This document shows, piece by piece, positions 28,277 through 36,365 of a DNA stretch of 64,000 nucleotides. The translations under genes and the position numbers were made by a program. The stretch is from positions 62,001-126,000 of the forward strand of contig CAVTBT010000001.1 in assembly GCA_963733065.1 (NCBI GenBank), in the 5' to 3' direction. The notes beneath the pieces are model-generated. The model ran no database searches. It had not been told where the DNA came from and saw nothing but the letters and a program-made list of their open reading frames with translations. The stretch is from CAVTBT01 sp963733065. GTDB lineage: Bacteria > Actinomycetota > Thermoleophilia > Gaiellales > Gaiellaceae. Each line of letters starts with the position of its first letter. Position 1 is the first letter of the stretch.

Positions 28277-29001
28277 TGCTTGAGCTCCTTCTGCGTCTCG
28301 CCTGCCCCGACCTCGGCCCGCAGGCGCGCGAGGTCAGCGTCGACCTGGGCCTCGGACGCCATCGCCTCGAGCTCGCGGTCGAGCGCGGTCTTGTCGCTGG
28401 TGAAGTCCTCGAGCGTGCCGGACTCGATCAACTCGTCCATCGCGGAGGCCCGAGCCTGCATCTCGGTGGTCTTGTCCTTCGCCCGCTGGATGGCAAGGCC
28501 GGTGTCGGCCATCTGCTCGCCGATCCCGGTCGCCGCCTCGCCGATCCGCACCTGGGCCTCGGCCGCCGAGTACTGCGCCTTGATGACCTCCTTCTGGGTG
28601 CGGAAGGCCTCGATCTTGGCCGAGAGCTGCTTCTCGGAGGCGACGAGCTTCTCCTGCTGGGCTTCGAGCCCGGCGATCTGCTCGTCGAGCCCCTGGAGCT
28701 CTGACTGCACGGCGCTCTTGCGCTCGAGCGCCGAGCGCGCGAGGTCCTCGCGGCCCTGGCCGAGCGCCTGCCGAGCCTGCGTCTCGAGCTTCACGAGGCT
28801 CTGCTCGAGCTGCGTCGACTGCAGCTGGAGCCGCTTCTTCGAGGTGACGACGTCGGCAATGCCGCGCTTCACGTTCTGCAAGAGCTCGAGCTGCTTCTCG
28901 TACGAGTAGTCGAGCGTTTCGCTCGGGTTCTCGGCGCGGTCGAGCAGCTTCGACAGCTTCGCCTTGACCACCAGCGCCGTGCGTGACATCAGGCCGGCCA
29001 T
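28273..29001 (-). CDS. pspA: Phage shock protein A (PspA/IM30 family)
   Basis: A 242-residue, almost wholly helical coiled-coil protein. It has the amphipathic N-terminus (MSRTALVVKAKLSKLLDRAE), the PspA core NPSETLDYSYEKQLELLQNV, and long heptad stretches (QGLDEQIAGLEAQQEKLVAS). The ATG at 29001 follows GAGGAGGAG; a second ATG five codons in is possible. ESCRT-III-like PspA proteins bind and stabilise stressed membranes. It leads the pspA-pspAA-MBL unit and is divergent from an MBL hydrolase. Confidence 0.94.
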   Translation of the reverse strand: MAGLMSRTALVVKAKLSKLLDRAENPSETLDYSYEKQLELLQNVKRGIADVVTSKKRLQLQSTQLEQSLVKLETQARQALGQGREDLARSALERKSAVQSELQGLDEQIAGLEAQQEKLVASEKQLSAKIEAFRTQKEVIKAQYSAAEAQVRIGEAATGIGEQMADTGLAIQRAKDKTTEMQARASAMDELIESGTLEDFTSDKTALDRELEAMASEAQVDADLARLRAEVGAGETQKELKQ

Positions 29002-29034
29002 CGCCACTCCTCCTCTGTCCCCGGGTTCGCCGAG

Positions 29035-29040
29035 TAGCCT
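29035..29040 (+). promoter_or_regulatory. Leaderless -10 element (TAGCCT)
   Basis: TAGCCT, six bases, then GTG 29047. There is no Shine-Dalgarno before the GTG. Confidence 0.5.
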
Positions 29041-29046
29041 ACCGGC

Positions 29047-29718
29047 GTGCTGATCGAGCGCAGCATGCACCCCGAGTGGCTGTCGAATGCCTACGTCGTC
29101 GGCGACGAGCCCGGCGGCACCGGCGTCTTCGTCGACAGCGGCGCGCCGCTCGAGCCGCTCCTCGCGGCGGTCGAGCGCGACCGGCTCACGGTCACGCACC
29201 TGCTCCGGACTCACTCGCACGCCGACCACGTCGAGCACGAGGCCGCGCTCGTCGAGCGGTTCGGCCTCGAGGTCGTCACGGGCGCGGTCGAGGCCGGCGG
29301 CCTGGCCGTGGAGGCACTGCCGACGCCAGGCCACTCGGATGACGGCCTGTCGTTCCTCGTCAACGGCACCGTGCTCTTCTCGGGCGACACGCTCTTCCGG
29401 GACGCGGTCGGTGGAGGGCCGGCCGACGAGGTGCGCCGGTCGGTGATGGACGTGCTGATGGCGCTACCGCCGGAGGTGCGCGTGCTGCCCGGGCACACCG
29501 AGGAGACGACCATCGGCCGCGAGTGGGAGGAGAACCCGTTCGTGGTGGTGTGGCGAGGCACCGAGAAGGAGCTCGGCGAGCCCGTTCGCGTCGCCGGCGA
29601 GGAGGCGACGCTCGTCGTCTGGTCGCCCGACTACGACGGCAAGGGCAAGGCGCTCGTCCGCTTCGCCGACGGCAGCGAACGGATCGTCGGCGGCTCGCGG
29701 GTCGAGCGCCGGCAGTGA
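29047..29718 (+). CDS. MBL-fold metallohydrolase (glyoxalase II-like)
   Basis: A 223-residue protein with a full metal site: THSHADHVEHE (HxHxDH), TPGHSDDGLSF, FSGDTLFRDAVGG and LPGHTEETT. Two metal ions would be bound, as in glyoxalase II and related thioester or sulfur-transfer hydrolases. The C-terminal 50 residues form an extra beta segment. Its stop overlaps the O-methyltransferase start (GTGA). Confidence 0.9.
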   Translation: MLIERSMHPEWLSNAYVVGDEPGGTGVFVDSGAPLEPLLAAVERDRLTVTHLLRTHSHADHVEHEAALVERFGLEVVTGAVEAGGLAVEALPTPGHSDDGLSFLVNGTVLFSGDTLFRDAVGGGPADEVRRSVMDVLMALPPEVRVLPGHTEETTIGREWEENPFVVVWRGTEKELGEPVRVAGEEATLVVWSPDYDGKGKALVRFADGSERIVGGSRVERRQ

Positions 29719-30353
29719 TCGTCAGACCCGAGATCGACGCCTACGCGGAGGCGCACACCACCGAGCCCGCGCCGCTCATGGCGGAGCTCGCCGAGGAGAC
29801 CCGGGCGACGCTCCGCATCCCGCAGATGCTGACCGGCCCGGTCGAGGGCCGCTTTCTCGAGCTGCTGGCCTTCGCGACCGGGGCGCGGCGAGTGCTCGAG
29901 ATCGGCACGTACAGCGGCTACTCGGCGCTCTCGATGGCGGCAGGGCTGTCCGAGGGCGGGCATATCGACACGTGCGAGCTCGAGGAGCAGCATGCCGAGG
30001 TGGCGCGGCGCTACATCGAGCGGAGCCCCTACGCGGGCCGGATCACGGTGCACGTCGGCCCGGCGGCCGAGACCGTCGAGCGCCTGCCCGGGCCCTGGGA
30101 CCTCGTGTTCGTCGACGCCGACAAGACCGGGTACGACGGCTACTACGAGGCCGTGCTGCCGAAGCTCGCGCCGCGGGCGCTGATGGTGTTCGACAACATG
30201 CTCCAGAGCGGCCGCGTCGTCGACGAGCCGGACGAGGGCGAGGCGACGCAGGCCATCGTCGCGCTGAACGAGAAGCTGCGGGACGATCCGCGGGTGCACT
30301 GCGTGCTGCTCACGGTGCGCGACGGCGTGACGCTCGTGCGCAAGGCCGGCTGA
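29715..30353 (+). CDS. SAM-dependent O-methyltransferase (CCoAOMT/COMT type)
   Basis: A 212-residue class I methyltransferase. Motif I is RRVLEIGTYSGYSALSMA. The acidic loop is HIDTCELEE, and the metal-binding region is DLVFVDADKTGYDGYYEAV with the following VFDNMLQSG. The N-terminal helix ETRATLRIPQMLTGPVEG is typical of bacterial members that methylate catechol-like hydroxyls with a divalent metal. It is translationally coupled to the MBL hydrolase. Natural substrate unknown. Confidence 0.9.
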   Translation: MIVRPEIDAYAEAHTTEPAPLMAELAEETRATLRIPQMLTGPVEGRFLELLAFATGARRVLEIGTYSGYSALSMAAGLSEGGHIDTCELEEQHAEVARRYIERSPYAGRITVHVGPAAETVERLPGPWDLVFVDADKTGYDGYYEAVLPKLAPRALMVFDNMLQSGRVVDEPDEGEATQAIVALNEKLRDDPRVHCVLLTVRDGVTLVRKAG

Positions 30354-30362
30354 GAAGGCGCG

Positions 30363-30640
30363 TCAGGAGCCGACGGCGTAGACGCGCCGGCGCTCCGGAA
30401 GCCCCTTGAGCTCGAACTCGCCGCGGTCGACGAACTCGATTCCCGCGCCCGCGACGAGGTCGCGGACCGTCGACGAGACGAGGACGTCTCCCGTCCCACC
30501 AAGGGCGGCGATGCGCGCGCCGGTCACCACCGCGATGCCGCCGAACTTCCCGTCGACCTCCTCGCACTCACCCGTGTGCAGGCCGACCCGAACGCCGAGC
30601 CCCAGATCGTCGACGGCGTCCCGGATCGCGACGGCGCAAC
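30363..30640 (-). pseudogene. C-terminal remnant of a class III adenylate/guanylate cyclase
   Basis: The frame reads VAIRDAVDDLGLGVRVGLHT, then GECEEVDGKFGGIAVVTGAR, IAALGGTGDVLVSSTVRDL, and ends FELKGLPERRRVYAVGS. This is the second half of a class III cyclase domain. The N-terminal half with the first metal-site Asp is absent: the similarity stops where the end of the small membrane gene begins. There is no start codon or Shine-Dalgarno at the 5' end. Confidence 0.7.
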
Positions 30641-30644
30641 GCCG

Positions 30645-30857
30645 TCAGCGGCGCGCGCGCTGGGCGACCTGGGCGTCGGACGGCCTGACCATGGTGTAGA
30701 CGAGTAGGCCGATGAACGGGAAGACGAGCATCGCGACCGCCCACGTCGCCTTCCCGAGGGTGGTGAGGTCGCCGCGACGAACGACGTCGATGACCGCGCG
30801 GACCCACATCACCAGGAACAGGACGACTACGAACACGATCAGGATCCGGACGAGCAC
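30645..30857 (-). CDS. Small membrane protein with PLDc_N-type domain
   Basis: A 70-residue protein with two helices (VRILIVFVVVLFLVMWVRAV and WAVAMLVFPFIGLLVYTMV). The loop VVRRGDLTTLGKATW between them is the phospholipase D nuclease N-terminal (PLDc_N) pattern, common as a stand-alone actinobacterial protein. It starts with GTG. Role unknown. Confidence 0.75.
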   Translation of the reverse strand: MLVRILIVFVVVLFLVMWVRAVIDVVRRGDLTTLGKATWAVAMLVFPFIGLLVYTMVRPSDAQVAQRARR

Positions 30858-30916
30858 GAGGCCAGCCTAACCCGCCTTTCGTCCGCGCGATCGCGCAACG
30901 CGGTCGAGTGTCGGCC

Positions 30917-30937
30917 ACATGTCCGTCAGGGACATGT
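30917..30937. promoter_or_regulatory. Inverted repeat upstream of nucS
   Basis: ACATGTCC, five bases (GTCAG), then GGACATGT: a perfect 8-bp inverted repeat. The word ACATGTCCG also occurs twice in direct orientation 15 bases apart. It sits 28 bases before the nucS ATG in the divergent intergenic region, a good position for an operator. Confidence 0.45.
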
Positions 30938-30965
30938 CCGAAGCAGCCGTTAGCTTCCGACCCCC

Positions 30966-31641
30966 ATGCGTCTCGTCGTCGCCCGCTGCGAGGTCGTCTA
31001 CACCGGTCGTCTGAATGCCTTCCTGCCGGAGTCGACGCGCCTGCTGATGCTCAAGGCGGACGGCTCGGTGCTCGTCCATGCCGACGCGGGCGGCTACAAG
31101 CCGTTGAACTGGATGACGCCGCCCACGGTGATCGAGGAGGAGCCGGGGCGCATCGTCGTCCGGAAGCGCGCGGGCAAGACCGAGGACCGGCTCGACATCC
31201 GCCTCGTCGAGGTGCTGAGCGACGTCGAGCACGACATGGGGGAGGCCGCGGGGCTCGAGAAGGACGGCGTCGAGCGCGACCTGCAGCTCGCGCTCGCGGC
31301 CCGACCCGAGGCACTCGACGGGCACGTTGCGCCTGGTGCGGCGGGAGTGGGCCACCGACATCGGGCCTGTCGACCTCATGTGCAGGGACGGCGACGACGG
31401 CTGGGTGGCGGTCGAGATCAAGCGGATCGGCACCATCGACGCCGTCGAGCAGCTCACGCGCTACCTCGAGCGGATCCGGGTCGATCCGGCGATGCAGAAC
31501 TGCCGCGGCATCCTCGCCGCGCAGGCCGTCAAGCCGCAGGCGCGGACGCTCGCAGAGGCACGCGGGCTCGTCTGGGTCGAGGTCGATCTCGAGATGCTTC
31601 GCGGCGAGCGCGAGCCCGACCTGACGCTCTTCGCGGCCTAG
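30966..31641 (+). CDS. nucS: Mismatch-specific endonuclease NucS/EndoMS (one frameshift)
   Basis: The N-terminal beta domain starts MRLVVARCEVVYTGRLNAFL and contains GRIVVRKRAGKTEDRLDIRL. The nuclease domain reads WATDIGPVDLMCRDGDDGW, then VAVEIKRIGTIDAVEQLTRY, giving the catalytic Asp...Glu-x-Lys. The C-terminus is AEARGLVWVEVDLEMLRGER. NucS cuts both strands at mismatches and replaces MutSL in most actinobacteria. The frame breaks at GGG 31320-31322; dropping one G restores a continuous protein of about 224 residues, so the gene is probably intact. Confidence 0.92.
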
Positions 31642-31644
31642 CGC

Positions 31645-32724
31645 CTACCGCACGGCGTACGACGCAGCGTCGGGCTCGTGGAAGCGGACGAGCCGGTCGG
31701 CCTCGGCCCGCAACTCGGTGCGGACGGCGGGCGGCAGCGGCTCGAACGACTTCAGGGTGAGCGTCGCCTTCGTCCGCGCCCGGTCGACGCGCCACGTCCC
31801 GGCCACGGCCCCGTCGACGAGGAAGGTCGGCACCGAATGCGGCGTCTTGGTGTTGAACACGAGCGGCCGGAAGCGCTCTGGGAGGATCTGCGTGCGGCGC
31901 GCGTGGACGAGCAGGGTGGCGTCCCACGTGGGCAGGAACCGCACCGGTGCGGGGGTGTCCGCCGCGGGCAGGGGCGCGCGGGGCAGGTCGAGCAGCTCGT
32001 TGCCCTGCTCGTCAGCCAGCCGGCGGAGCCGGAGGCGCTCCGCAGCCGGTCGCAGCGTCGTGATGTTGACGCCCGCCCAGTCGGCCACGTCCGCGAGCGT
32101 CGTCGGCCCGAAGCCCCGGAGGTACCGCCGGAGCAGCAGGTCGAGGGCGTCGGGCTCGTCGACCTGCGGTGCGCCGAGCCAGCTCTCGGCGGTGGCGTAG
32201 AGGTCGGCGCGACGTCGCTCCCACGTTCCCGACGGCGGCACTCGCACGAGCGGGACGCCGACGCCGTTCCAGACCATCGTCGGCCACGACGGCGCGTAGG
32301 GGCGGACGACGTCGAGCAGCTCGCTCCGCGGCCGCGGCCCACCGGCGAGCGCGTCCCTGACGACAGCGTCGACGGCCTTCGTGTCGATCTCGCCGAGGTA
32401 GCGACGATGAGTGCGTTCCCACCAGTCGCGCTGGTCGCGCCCGATCGCGACGGAATAGGGCCAGAAGTCCGCCGCAGGGACGATGTGAATCGTCGAGCGC
32501 ATGAGCGTCGCCTGCACGACGCGGCGGCGCTCGAGAGCGCGGGTCAGGTCGTGAAGCGCGAATCCCTCGAGTCGTGACCAGAGCGCGATGTAGGCCGACG
32601 GCGCGTACTGCGTCTGGAGGCCGGCGATGCGCTCGATCGCCTTCGCGAGCGGCAGCCGCGAGCGTTCGAGGAGCAGCTGGCGCGCCAGCAGGGCACGGTT
32701 GAGGCGCCGCTCGCTCAGCTCCAT
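31645..32724 (-). CDS. Winged-helix (HTH_42 / AlkZ-like) DNA-binding protein, paralogue 1
   Basis: A 359-residue protein of the HTH_42 family (YcaQ/AlkZ-related). The N-terminal region has AGLQTQYAPSAYIALWSRL: the Q-x-Q matches the catalytic motif of AlkZ-type DNA glycosylases. Winged-helix segments follow (TLADVADWAGVNITTLRPAA), and the C-terminal domain ends LVRFHEPDA. Known members unhook interstrand crosslinks or are uncharacterised. It starts ten bases inside the end of paralogue 2 and is the last gene of a four-gene coupled set. Confidence 0.82.
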   Translation of the reverse strand: MELSERRLNRALLARQLLLERSRLPLAKAIERIAGLQTQYAPSAYIALWSRLEGFALHDLTRALERRRVVQATLMRSTIHIVPAADFWPYSVAIGRDQRDWWERTHRRYLGEIDTKAVDAVVRDALAGGPRPRSELLDVVRPYAPSWPTMVWNGVGVPLVRVPPSGTWERRRADLYATAESWLGAPQVDEPDALDLLLRRYLRGFGPTTLADVADWAGVNITTLRPAAERLRLRRLADEQGNELLDLPRAPLPAADTPAPVRFLPTWDATLLVHARRTQILPERFRPLVFNTKTPHSVPTFLVDGAVAGTWRVDRARTKATLTLKSFEPLPPAVRTELRAEADRLVRFHEPDAASYAVR

Positions 32725-33770
32725 CGCACGCGGTGGGTGTCGGCGTCCGGCTCGTGCCAGCGCAGGAGCTGCGCTGCCTCGTGCTCCACGGTCCGCCGGG
32801 TGGCCCGCGGCAGCGCCGTGAGCGGCTCGAGCCTCATCGTGGCCCTGCGCCCGCGCTCCACCGTCCAGATGCCCGCCACGAAGCCGTCCACGAGGACGAC
32901 CTGGTCACCGGCCAGACCGATCTGGCGGCCGGCGTACTCATCGGGGAGGATCCGGGCCCTGCGGTCGTAGCCGAGGATTGCGTTGTCCCAGCGGCCGAGG
33001 AAGCGCACCGGGGCGGGTGCATCGGGCGGTGGCAGCGGAGCACGGGCGAGGTCGAGGAGCTCTCGGCCGTCCTCGTCGTCGAACCGGCGGAGCCGCGGCT
33101 CGAGCGTGCCGAGCGCGTCGCGCACGTCCAGGCGGCGAAGGCCGGAGAAGCGCAGCAGGTCCTGCTGTGAGGCGGGGCCGAAGGCCGCGAGGTAGCGCTC
33201 GACGAGGAGCGCGGCGCCCGCCTCGGGCGTGCCGAACGGCCGGCCCAGCCAGCCTTCCGCGTCGACGAGGAAGTTGCGGCCATGGTGGCGCCACGTGCCG
33301 GCCGGTGGGAGGTGCGCGAGCGGGACGACCGGGCCGAACCGACGGCTGAAGACGTCGCCGAGCTCGGCGTTCAAGTCCGTGTAGGTCCGCGGCCCGCCCG
33401 CCAGCGCCTCTCGCGCGGCCGCCTCGGCCGTGGCAGCGTCCACGCCCAGTCGTTCGAGCTCGTCGCGCCGTCGCGCGCGCCAGAGCGGCGCGAGCGCGAG
33501 GTAGTCACGCGAGCTGACCATGTGCAGCGTGACCCGCATGAGCGTCGAGCGGACGACCTGGCGCCGTTCGAGTGCCCGTGTCAGGGCGTCGCGCCGGAAG
33601 TCGCGAACGCGCGACCAGAGCGCGATGTACGGCGCGGTCGACCACTGTGCCTGTACGGCCGCGAGCCGCTCGATCGCGCGAGGCGTAGTCAGCAGCCGAC
33701 GCTCGAGGAGCAGCTGGCGCGCCAGGGTCGCGCGGTTGAGCTCGCGGACCGTCAGCACACGCGCGGTCAC
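32715..33770 (-). CDS. Winged-helix (HTH_42 / AlkZ-like) DNA-binding protein, paralogue 2
   Basis: A 351-residue paralogue of the next gene, starting at GTG 33770 inside a GTGA overlap with the dehydrogenase stop. It shows the same order: LNRATLARQLLLERRLLTTP, then AAVQAQWSTAPYIALWSRV with Q-A-Q, then SQQDLLRFSGLRRLDVRDAL and the end AAQLLRWHEPDADTHRV. Tandem duplicates have diverged clearly, so the duplication is old. It is a predicted DNA-repair glycosylase-like protein. Confidence 0.82.
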   Translation of the reverse strand: MTARVLTVRELNRATLARQLLLERRLLTTPRAIERLAAVQAQWSTAPYIALWSRVRDFRRDALTRALERRQVVRSTLMRVTLHMVSSRDYLALAPLWRARRRDELERLGVDAATAEAAAREALAGGPRTYTDLNAELGDVFSRRFGPVVPLAHLPPAGTWRHHGRNFLVDAEGWLGRPFGTPEAGAALLVERYLAAFGPASQQDLLRFSGLRRLDVRDALGTLEPRLRRFDDEDGRELLDLARAPLPPPDAPAPVRFLGRWDNAILGYDRRARILPDEYAGRQIGLAGDQVVLVDGFVAGIWTVERGRRATMRLEPLTALPRATRRTVEHEAAQLLRWHEPDADTHRVRWS

Positions 33771-34714
33771 GGCATGACCGCCGCCTTCAGGTAGTCGGCG
33801 GGCGGGTCGGCGAGGAGCCTCGCCACGCCGTCCAGGCCGACGCGGTGCGTCACCAGCCGCTCCCAGGGGTAGGCGCCGCTCGCCAGGAACGCGAGCGCGG
33901 CACGGACGTGGCGCGGCGCATGGTGGAAGACACCCCGGAGCGTCAGCTGGTCGTAGTGCACGCGACCCGCGTCGAGCGGCACGAGCGTGCCGGACGGCAG
34001 CCCGCCGAACAGGACGACGGTGCCGCCGGGCCGAGCGAGCGACACCGCGCGCTTCCACGCCTCGGCGGTGCCCGCCGCCTCGATGACGACGTCCGCTCCC
34101 TCGCCGTCGCCCACCTCGGCGCCGAACTCCGCGGCAAGCGCCCGTCGCTCCGGCCGGCTGCCGACCCCGACCGGCCAGCCGCCGGCGTCGGCCACACAGG
34201 CGCACAGCATGAGCCCGATCGGCCCGAGGCCCACGACCGCCACGCGGTCGCCGGCCCGGATACCCGCGGCCTCGACGCCGTGCAGGCAGCACGCGAGCGG
34301 CTCGACCATCGCCGCCACCTCCGCGCGCATCGTGTCCGGAACGGGCAAGAGGTTCGTCGCCGCGATCCGCTGCGGCACGAGCAGGTACTCGGCGTAGGCG
34401 CCGTTCAGCAACGGCAGCAGCGCCTGGCACGCCGTCTCGTCGCCGCGGGCACAGGCCGCGCAGTCGCCGCAGGGAGCGGAGTTCGCGGCGACGAGACGCT
34501 TGCCCGTCGCCGTGTCCACGCCGCACACCTCGTGCCCGAACGGGCTCGGCGGTTCGCCGAGTAGCACCGGGTGGCCGTGGCGGAAAGCCTTGAGATCGGT
34601 GCCGTCGGTGAGTGCGGCCTCGACCTGGAGGAGGACGTCGCCAGGGCCAGGCTCGGGCCTCGGCACGTCCTCGACTCGGACGTCGCCGGGCCCGTGGAAG
34701 ATGACGGCCTTCAC
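33767..34714 (-). CDS. Zinc-dependent alcohol dehydrogenase (MDR family)
   Basis: A 315-residue medium-chain dehydrogenase. Zinc-site segment PSPFGHEVCGVD; structural zinc loop CGDCAACARGDETAC; Rossmann strand DRVAVVGLGPIGLMLCACVA; and a second half with GGTVVLFGGLPSG. The first Cys ligand position reads ALTDGTDLKAF instead of CGTD-like, so the catalytic zinc site may be altered. GTG starts at 34714 in a GTGA overlap with the upstream dehydrogenase. Confidence 0.85.
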   Translation of the reverse strand: MKAVIFHGPGDVRVEDVPRPEPGPGDVLLQVEAALTDGTDLKAFRHGHPVLLGEPPSPFGHEVCGVDTATGKRLVAANSAPCGDCAACARGDETACQALLPLLNGAYAEYLLVPQRIAATNLLPVPDTMRAEVAAMVEPLACCLHGVEAAGIRAGDRVAVVGLGPIGLMLCACVADAGGWPVGVGSRPERRALAAEFGAEVGDGEGADVVIEAAGTAEAWKRAVSLARPGGTVVLFGGLPSGTLVPLDAGRVHYDQLTLRGVFHHAPRHVRAALAFLASGAYPWERLVTHRVGLDGVARLLADPPADYLKAAVMP

Positions 34715-35556
34715 GGCGTGAACACGACTTTGAGCGCCCGCCGGGAGCGGTACAGATCCAGGCCGTCCGCGAAGCGCTCGAGCGGCAGCACCGTCGGCTC
34801 GGGGAGCTCGAGCTCCGGCAGCAGCGCCGCCGCGGCGCGCATCGTCTCGGGCGTGCCGGACCGCGAGCCCACGACGGTCAGCTCCTTGCGGTACACCTGC
34901 GCCGACGGCACGCCGCCCGCATCGGCGAAGACGAGCACCGTGCCTCCCGGCTCGACCGCGTCGACCGCCGTCTCCGCCCCGCCCGGAGCGCACAGGACGG
35001 CCGCGGCGACCGGCCCGTCGGGCGGACGGCCCGACCGCTCCGGCTCGGCGTCGACGGCGAACACCTCGTCCCCCCGGCGCGCGAGCACCGCCGCGAAGAG
35101 CCTGCCGACGAAGCCGTGCCCGACGACGAGCACCCGGCCGGTCGGCACTCGCTCGACGGCCCTCAGCACGCAGGCCAGCGGCTCGACCGCCGTCGCGCCC
35201 GCGTCGGAGAGGCCTTCCGAGACGGCGACCCAGGACTCCGCGCGCACGCATTCCGCGAAGCCTCCGGGCACGATCGTCGCGGCGCCGAAGCGCTCGCAGG
35301 TCGACTCGTGGCCGGCGAGGCAGCGATCGCAGCGGCCGCACTGCCGGTGGTGGACGAGCGCGATGCGCCGCCCCTCCGCCGTCCGGGCGACGACCTCGTG
35401 CCCGAGGACGCGGCCGGCGAACTCCGGTCGCAGTTTCTCGACGTCGGAGCCGCACAGCCCGCAGGCCAGGACGCGTACGAGCTCGCCCTCGCCACGGGGC
35501 TCGGGGAGGTCGACGACGACCGGCCGGCCGTCCGTGTCGAGGGCCACCGCGCGCAC
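34711..35556 (-). CDS. Zinc-dependent alcohol dehydrogenase-like protein (short MDR)
   Basis: A 281-residue MDR protein. LACGLCGSDVEKLRPEF carries the first catalytic-zinc Cys, LGHEVVARTAEGRR the His-Glu, and CGRCDRCLAGHESTC the structural zinc. The cofactor strand is GRVLVVGHGFVGRLFAAVLA. It is about 60 residues shorter than usual, with much of the Rossmann half compressed. It is first in the four-gene coupled set that runs to the AlkZ-like pair. Substrate unknown. Confidence 0.84.
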   Translation of the reverse strand: MRAVALDTDGRPVVVDLPEPRGEGELVRVLACGLCGSDVEKLRPEFAGRVLGHEVVARTAEGRRIALVHHRQCGRCDRCLAGHESTCERFGAATIVPGGFAECVRAESWVAVSEGLSDAGATAVEPLACVLRAVERVPTGRVLVVGHGFVGRLFAAVLARRGDEVFAVDAEPERSGRPPDGPVAAAVLCAPGGAETAVDAVEPGGTVLVFADAGGVPSAQVYRKELTVVGSRSGTPETMRAAAALLPELELPEPTVLPLERFADGLDLYRSRRALKVVFTP

Positions 35557-35583
35557 GGCCGGAAGCTACACTGAGCCGTCCCC

Positions 35584-35656
35584 GGGGCTATAGCTCAGTT
35601 GGGAGAGCGCCTGGATCGCACCCAGGAGGTCGCCGGTTCGAGTCCGGCTAGCTCCA
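35584..35656 (+). tRNA. tRNA-Ala (anticodon CGC)
   Basis: The acceptor stem is GGGGCTA with TAGCTCC. The D-arm reads GCTCAGTTGGGAGAGC. The anticodon arm CCTGG-ATCGCAC-CCAGG gives CGC, and the T-arm is GCCGGTTCGAGTCCGGC. It is 73 bases, CCA not encoded. It marks the left edge of a gene-poor stretch followed by the repeat-separated array. Confidence 0.95.
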
Positions 35657-35664
35657 TCGCCAAA

Positions 35665-35695
35665 GGGCCTGCATATTGGGCCCATTTGCTTTCTG
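35665..35695 (+). terminator. Probable terminator after tRNA-Ala
   Basis: GGGCC, nine bases, then GGCCC, followed by ATTTGCTTTC. A short GC hairpin with a T-rich tail, nine bases after the tRNA. Confidence 0.45.
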
Positions 35696-36325
35696 GCCCG
35701 GCAACGCACCGAGGCGCGTGGCAAGAGAAGCGGCGACGGCCAAGCGTTGACTCCGCCGCGGGCCTGGGCGCGCTGTTTCCGCCAATCCCGGTGGCCGTCG
35801 GTCGGTGAGTGGCGCGGAGCTCGACCGGTTCGGGCCAGGACCTGCGCCTGGCAGGTTGAACCGAGTCATCCGGTAAGTCGACCCGAACGGCTGGCGCGAC
35901 CTCACCTATCAGCCAGGTCGGCGAAGCGGGCACGGCAATAGCGTAGGAGGCCGTCGGCTGGCGTGGTCCGGTCACGTGCTGAGCGAACAGGGGAGCGAGT
36001 TGTCAAGGAAGTTGGCAGTACCGGTTCCAGAAGCAGGCGACCAGCCAAGCCCGGCGGTAAGGGAAGGTTCCGTTGACTCCGTCCCTCGTGAGGCTCTCGT
36101 CGTCGATCTCGGCGGAATCGGTCAGGACGTTTCTCTAGGAGTCGGCGGTAACCGCGAGGTTGAACCGCGGGCCGAGGTTCGCAGAATCAGGGCAACGCGC
36201 AGCCTGAACCGAGTCGGCGATGTCGGCGGTCACTGGATGAAGTGGGCGAGCCTCATCTAAGTCGCGGCCCTGTTCTGCCGGGCTCGGTTCGAAGCTCGCG
36301 GCCGCGTTCGCTGGCTAGACGTCTC
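35696..36325. other. Gene-poor stretch without a supportable gene
   Basis: I see no frame here with convincing coding character. The longest open frame (35976-36260) has no domain and no Shine-Dalgarno. Words related to GTTGAACCG and GAACCGAGTCGG recur (about 35860, 36160, 36207), which suggests decayed repeats or the remnant of an inserted element. GC content looks lower and codon bias is absent. Confidence 0.5.
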
Positions 36326-36364
36326 CGGACCGTGCGAAGTGTTCGCGAATGACGGCCTGAAGGG
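36326..36364 (-). repeat. Array repeat, inverted copy A
   Basis: Read on the minus strand it contains TCATTCGCGAACACTTCGC, matching the core ACATTCCCGAACACTGGCC of the array repeat. It is the only clear copy in this orientation and lies at the left end of the array. Confidence 0.55.
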
Positions 36365-36365
36365 A

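Noticed and set aside
30925..30945. CAGGGACATGTCCGAAGC as a further array repeat copy
   Set aside because: It resembles the start of the repeat but lacks the CACTGGCC part and is better explained as part of the nucS palindrome.
33767..35455. One long minus-strand protein of 562 residues spanning both dehydrogenases
   Set aside because: Its first part is a shadow frame of the upstream dehydrogenase; the real start of the second is the GTG in the GTGA overlap at 34714.
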